10,782 bases of DNA, taken from Allomyces macrogynus ATCC 38327. Its lineage: Eukaryota; Blastocladiomycota; Blastocladiomycetes; Blastocladiales; Blastocladiaceae. The notes under the pieces were generated by a model that ran no database searches, had not been told where the DNA came from, and saw nothing but the letters and a program-made list of their open reading frames with translations. This document shows, piece by piece, positions 7,291-10,782 of this stretch. The stretch spans positions 1,584,311-1,595,092 of the forward strand of contig GG745334.1 in NCBI GenBank assembly GCA_000151295.1, written 5' to 3'. The translations under genes and the position numbers were made by a program. Every line of letters begins with the position of its first letter. Position 1 is the stretch's first letter.

Positions 7291-7900
7291 GGTCAGGTTT
7301 CACAATGAACAAAACTGCAGGCTTCAGTAAAATTGGCATGTGCAGTTCCAATGCACCTGGTCCAGGTGTGCATGAATGGCAGGGGAGGTGTTTTCAGTTG
7401 GTGGGTGGGCTGGTGCCATCAAGAACCATCATGTTGGTTTTCAGGAGCGTTTACGCCATGTAGATGTGGGAATCAATGTAGTGTGTTGCACAGTTGTGGA
7501 TATCAACGTCGTGTGGGGGGTGGCATGCATGTAGGGGGTGCAGCACAATGGTGGCATGCAGTGGTGGTAAGGGGCTGCAGCTGTGTGGGGTGGATGGATG
7601 GACAGGCATGGCCACCCCTTGATTCAGACTTGAACATCGAGGCGGCGCTGAAAAACACCCAGAATCATCATTGAAACCAACAACTGATCCTGGTCAACAT
7701 AATGTCAGCTGCACAGTGGTGTCATGGCATGGTGTCAACAGGTGGCAACAAAGCAAAGTGTTGGTGGCAATGGACAATGTATTGGTGAGCCAAATACGTT
7801 GACAAGGAGAAAGAGGATGGCAAAACAACAAGCAAAAAGGGGGAGCAAAGCAGAAATGATGTGGATGTGACATGGATCAAAGTGTCAGGCTATGACCCTG
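7291..7900. other. Presumed 5' leader side of the retroelement, nothing identified
   Basis: In element sense this should include the gag leader, primer binding site and 5' LTR. I see no convincing sequence complementary to a tRNA 3' end and no terminal repeat shared with the region left of 2800. Open plus-strand frames here are rich in Gly, Trp and Cys, as expected from TG-rich DNA, and are not called. A small group of remaining CpG sits at 7637-7650. Confidence 0.4.
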
Positions 7901-9183
7901 ACACAGGATGACAGGCTCATCTCCACCAGGCCACCATCTTGACAAACTCGGGTGGTGTGTTCAGATGTTGTGCTGGTCATGGTGGTGCACAGTGGTGGCT
8001 GTAATGAGAACTGTGGTAATTTTGCTGTTGCTGTGTGGTGTTTGCCAATTGCAAAACCCTTTCAGCTGTCTGTGGAGGCTATCTGGCAGATTTGGGTCTG
8101 CCATTTGCCAGAAAGGGCTTTTTTTTGGTGGAAGCTGGTGACTGGTGGAGTTGCAAAAGTGGTGGTTGGCACCAATTTAGCCAAAAAGCCAAAAATAACT
8201 CTTGACTGCTGGAAGTGCTCTTAGGTGTCAGAATACTGTGGCATGTCACATGCATGGGCATAGATTAGGTGCAGCCTTTTGGGCTTATAATGTTCATTGC
8301 TGTTGAAAATCGCTTAGATCCTGGTGTGCAGAGCTCCTGAAATACATTGCAGCAGGTTGGATTGAGCAAATGTGGTTGTAAGAAAGAGTTCTTTGATGGT
8401 TTGTTGTCAACAGATTGTGGTGGCAAATGATGTACCAAGGTGTTTTTCTGACATGGTGTGGCTCAATGTGGCTCACATATCATCCAAGATCAAACCCACA
8501 CTTGACAATTAGGCCAACCTCAGATGGCTGGTGCCAGATCCATGTCCAGCAGGACAGTTCAAACAGAATCCACAATAATCTGTGGATAGTTTTTTGAGGC
8601 GGAAAAAGGCTAAGTGAGGACTGTAGTGATCTGTTGGAAGGGCCCAGATTGGCTGGTTTTTAGACTGTCACCAAATCCACCAAACCAACTGATTGAACAC
8701 CTCCACACTGACCCACCTCCTGCCACTATATTCCATCTGCACAAACACCACAAAAACGCTCAAAACGACCAGCAAGCGCATTATAATATATTCACTCAGT
8801 GGTTGCATGAACAAGCATTTCCCTCAGTGGACAGGGCAAGGGTGGCTGGATTGTTCACAGCTGTGCCACTGTTGTAAATGTTGTGGAACCTGTCATGATC
8901 ACTTTGCATGTTGGTTAATGTTGTGGTCTGAACAAGGTGGTGGAATAAGGTCAAGTTGATTGGGTGTATGGTTCTTCTCTCTGGTGCAACTGATGCCAGC
9001 CAGGCCCAGGCATGGTGGGTGCATGGTGGGCTGGCAATGGGTCACATGCAGAGGCATGACCAGGGCTTAATGTTTTTAATCTGGCGTTCCCCTGAAAAAT
9101 ACATCAGTTGCTGAAGATGAGTTTCTCACTTTACTTCCCCAGCTCAGAAGTCACTCAGTGCAATTTCAGGTTCACAAGTGCCT
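7901..9183. other. CpG-poor non-coding stretch
   Basis: No gene supported. Frames of 60-90 codons occur but carry no family pattern and often end in stops within the same composition-biased text. Small inverted repeats are at 8084-8103 (7-bp stem, 6-base loop) and 8241-8253 (GCATGT-C-ACATGC). A short patch with several remaining CpG lies at 8757-8780. The region is probably old repeat-derived DNA. Confidence 0.4.
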
Positions 9184-9205
9184 CTGATCTGACAGCTAGG
9201 ATCAG

Positions 9206-9297
9206 CCAGGTGGTGATCTGAGCAAGGGCTGGCACAGCCCCCAATCCTCAGATTGGGAACCATAGGCATGAACCCAAAGGGTATGCACACAACCTGG
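9206..9297. repeat. Three consecutive hairpins enclosed by an outer stem
   Basis: CCAGGT (9206-9211) can pair with ACCTGG (9292-9297). Inside lie three hairpins in a row: GGGCTG/CAGCCC (9226-9240, loop GCA), CCCAATC/GATTGGG (9240-9257, loop CTCA, sharing one base with the previous) and GCAT-ACCC/GGGT-ATGC (9266-9286, loop AAA, two-base bulge). The overall shape is cloverleaf-like, but arm and loop sizes do not fit a tRNA and no T-loop is present. It may be a structured RNA, a transposon-end structure, or chance. Confidence 0.45.
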
Positions 9298-10130
9298 ATC
9301 AGTTCATTGTTTTGGTTCAGTTGGGTGTCTCACAGATGTCTTGTGGGCTGAGCTGATCTGACCAACCTTGAACTGATCAAGAAACACTTCAGTCTCATGA
9401 AGCTGATCCACCTTCAAATCAACTTGTGTACAACACACCTCCACTGGGAAACCACTGAAATCACTCCTGCTCACTCACCCCACAGCCAACTTCAAGCAGC
9501 ATGCTCCTAGTTGCCATGCACATATCGTAAGCCTTTTTCCTGGCCATTTTTTTCTCATCAGTGGTGTGTGTGGCAATGGAGATGAACCTGTGGCTGCTTT
9601 GGACAGTCCACTGTGCAGCAAGGCCACTACCCACACAAAAAGATGCAGCTGGTGCCTTGAAGCCCATGTCCACCTCTGGGCACCAACAAAATTATCAGAT
9701 CATTGTTTTTCAGGATGGTGCAAACTGAACTGATTATGCAGAACATGCCAACACTCTCAAATCAGTTCAGCTTGGATTTGAGTCAGACCTGACCTGAACA
9801 GAAACATTGAGCTGCTCAGGTTGCACACAATCCCTTTTAACTGTGTGAGAATGGAGCAATTCTCCAGAACAAAAGCAAGAGCTTATAAAACACTCTGGTG
9901 ATTGTGTTGAGAAGCAAAGGGTAGGGATCAAACTGTAGGCAAGCACCATCACTGGGGGTATGTCTGAGGTCAGAAACCCTCCCAAATGACGCATTCCACT
10001 CTCCACTGCTTCTCCACCCATCTAGCAACCTTATTTCATCCACAAGCAGTAGTTCAACAAACAGTGGCAGTACACCTGGTCTTGGTTGCAGCTTTGCAAC
10101 ATTCATTCTTCTTCAGAAAGGCATGAACCC
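9298..10130. other. CpG-poor stretch with unassigned short frames
   Basis: On the minus strand an open frame of about 75 codons ends at 9461, followed in another frame by about 55 codons running to about 9315. Neither matches a family I know. A TATAAA-like element occurs near 9884-9890 on the plus strand, with no supported gene after it. An inverted repeat CTCAAAT/ATTTGAG is near 9756-9782. No gene is called. Confidence 0.35.
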
Positions 10131-10137
10131 ATTTGCC

Positions 10138-10283
10138 AACATGTTCCTTTGTCTGTTTGCTTGTCTTCTTTTTGTGTTTCAAAATGGTATTTTTCCTTGG
10201 GTTCATTGCATTTTTCCATGTTTTGCCTTTTTGTTTTGGTCAAATTTTTTGTTTGAATTGTTTGTTTTTGTTTGGACATCAAT
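10138..10283. repeat. T-rich low-complexity tract
   Basis: The plus strand is dominated by T runs separated by G or GG (TTTG-type units). The Lys/Gln-rich minus-strand frame and Phe/Leu-rich plus-strand frame across it are products of this composition. Confidence 0.6.
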
Positions 10284-10782
10284 CTGGAGATTAGGAGTGT
10301 CACAATAGGCATGAAGGCTCAACCATGCTGGACTGCATGATCCTGATGTGGTCACCAAAGTTGTGCTCACTGCACTAATCTCACTGGTGGATCATATGAA
10401 GAAATATAGGCTTCCATTCCATTCCAAATCCACCTTTATTGCAGATTCTGAGCACCACCACCTCCTGCAAGACCTCATACACCAGTTCTTGTGTCATTTC
10501 TTGGTTTTCCACCTGTTGGGTTGTGTGTTGGTTGTTGATTTGTTGAAGAGTCAAATACACAGTGCAGCCTGCCCTGCCACACTAAAAATGAACTGCCTGC
10601 TGACACATCCCCATCCTGTTGCTAAGAGCATCATAATAGCCATTGTTGACACATGCATTCTGCCTGGGATTTTGAGGACACACTATGAGTGTCATCCACC
10701 CTGGTTCTGGGCATGCAACAGCTATCCACTCTGTTGGCAGGTACATGTGGGCATCAGTTGGCACAATGCTTGAAGTATGACC
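10284..10782 (-). other. CpG-free end segment with a coding-like frame, unrecognised
   Basis: On the minus strand one frame is open from the window edge to TAG at 10582-10584 and then on to TGA at 10381-10383, about 133 codons with one interruption. Its residues (for example PTEWIAV, PEPGWMT, NNGYYDAL) look like ordinary protein rather than low complexity, but I recognise no family. The plus strand is also open for 141 codons at 10348-10773. It may be the edge of a second decayed element that continues outside the window. Confidence 0.3.

Noticed and set aside
7173..7674. Gly/Trp/Cys-rich plus-strand frames
   Set aside because: Product of TGG/GGT-rich decayed DNA; no start context or family pattern.
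7300..7700. Possible primer binding sites beginning with TGG upstream of gag
   Set aside because: Many TGG starts exist in this TG-rich sequence and none gives a convincing match to a tRNA 3' end.
8614..8959. Overlapping 87- and 88-codon plus-strand frames
   Set aside because: No recognisable motif; overlapping frames open equally, which suggests composition rather than coding.
9884..9890. TATAAA-like element as a promoter of an LTR or gene
   Set aside because: No supported transcript or coding region follows and no repeat partner was found.

Overview
The window looks like a fungal chromosome segment, most probably from a basidiomycete. The support is short GT-AG introns with CTNAC-type branch points, compact GC-rich genes, a TMEM128-family membrane protein gene, and a neighbouring Ty3/gypsy (Metaviridae-type) retroelement carrying heavy CpG-to-TpG/CpA decay. 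I cannot fix the class or species from sequence alone.

The left part (1 to about 1850) is gene-bearing, GC-rich and full of CpG. It holds two convergent genes: an unrecognised acidic protein on the plus strand (exons 249-509 and 571-1053, 247 aa), and a four-helix TMEM128-like protein on the minus strand (exons 1805-1579 and 1454-1184, 165 aa). Their stops are 130 bp apart. From 1806 to about 2363 is the upstream region of the TMEM128-like gene, with bZIP-type half-sites and a 26-bp near-perfect palindrome.

At about 2363 the base composition changes abruptly. From there to the right end CpG is scarce, and TG and CA are in excess. On the minus strand, 7290 to about 2792 is the internal part of a Ty3/gypsy retroelement in the order gag, protease, reverse transcriptase, RNase H, integrase. 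It is dead. Several in-frame TGA codons, two or three indel frameshifts, a protease Asp changed to Asn and an RT YLDD changed to YLNN are visible. Almost all the point changes fit deamination of CpG. At the gag/pol junction a GGGAAAC heptamer sits directly before the gag stop, followed six bases later by a hairpin that could form a pseudoknot. This is a candidate -1 frameshift signal. I could not identify LTRs, a primer binding site or a polypurine tract.

The right part (7291-10782) has no gene I can support. It is CpG-poor, probably repeat-derived sequence. It contains a cluster of three consecutive hairpins closed by an outer stem (9206-9297), a GATC-rich patch, a T-rich low-complexity tract, and a 791-bp end segment with no CpG at all, which carries a long coding-like frame I do not recognise.
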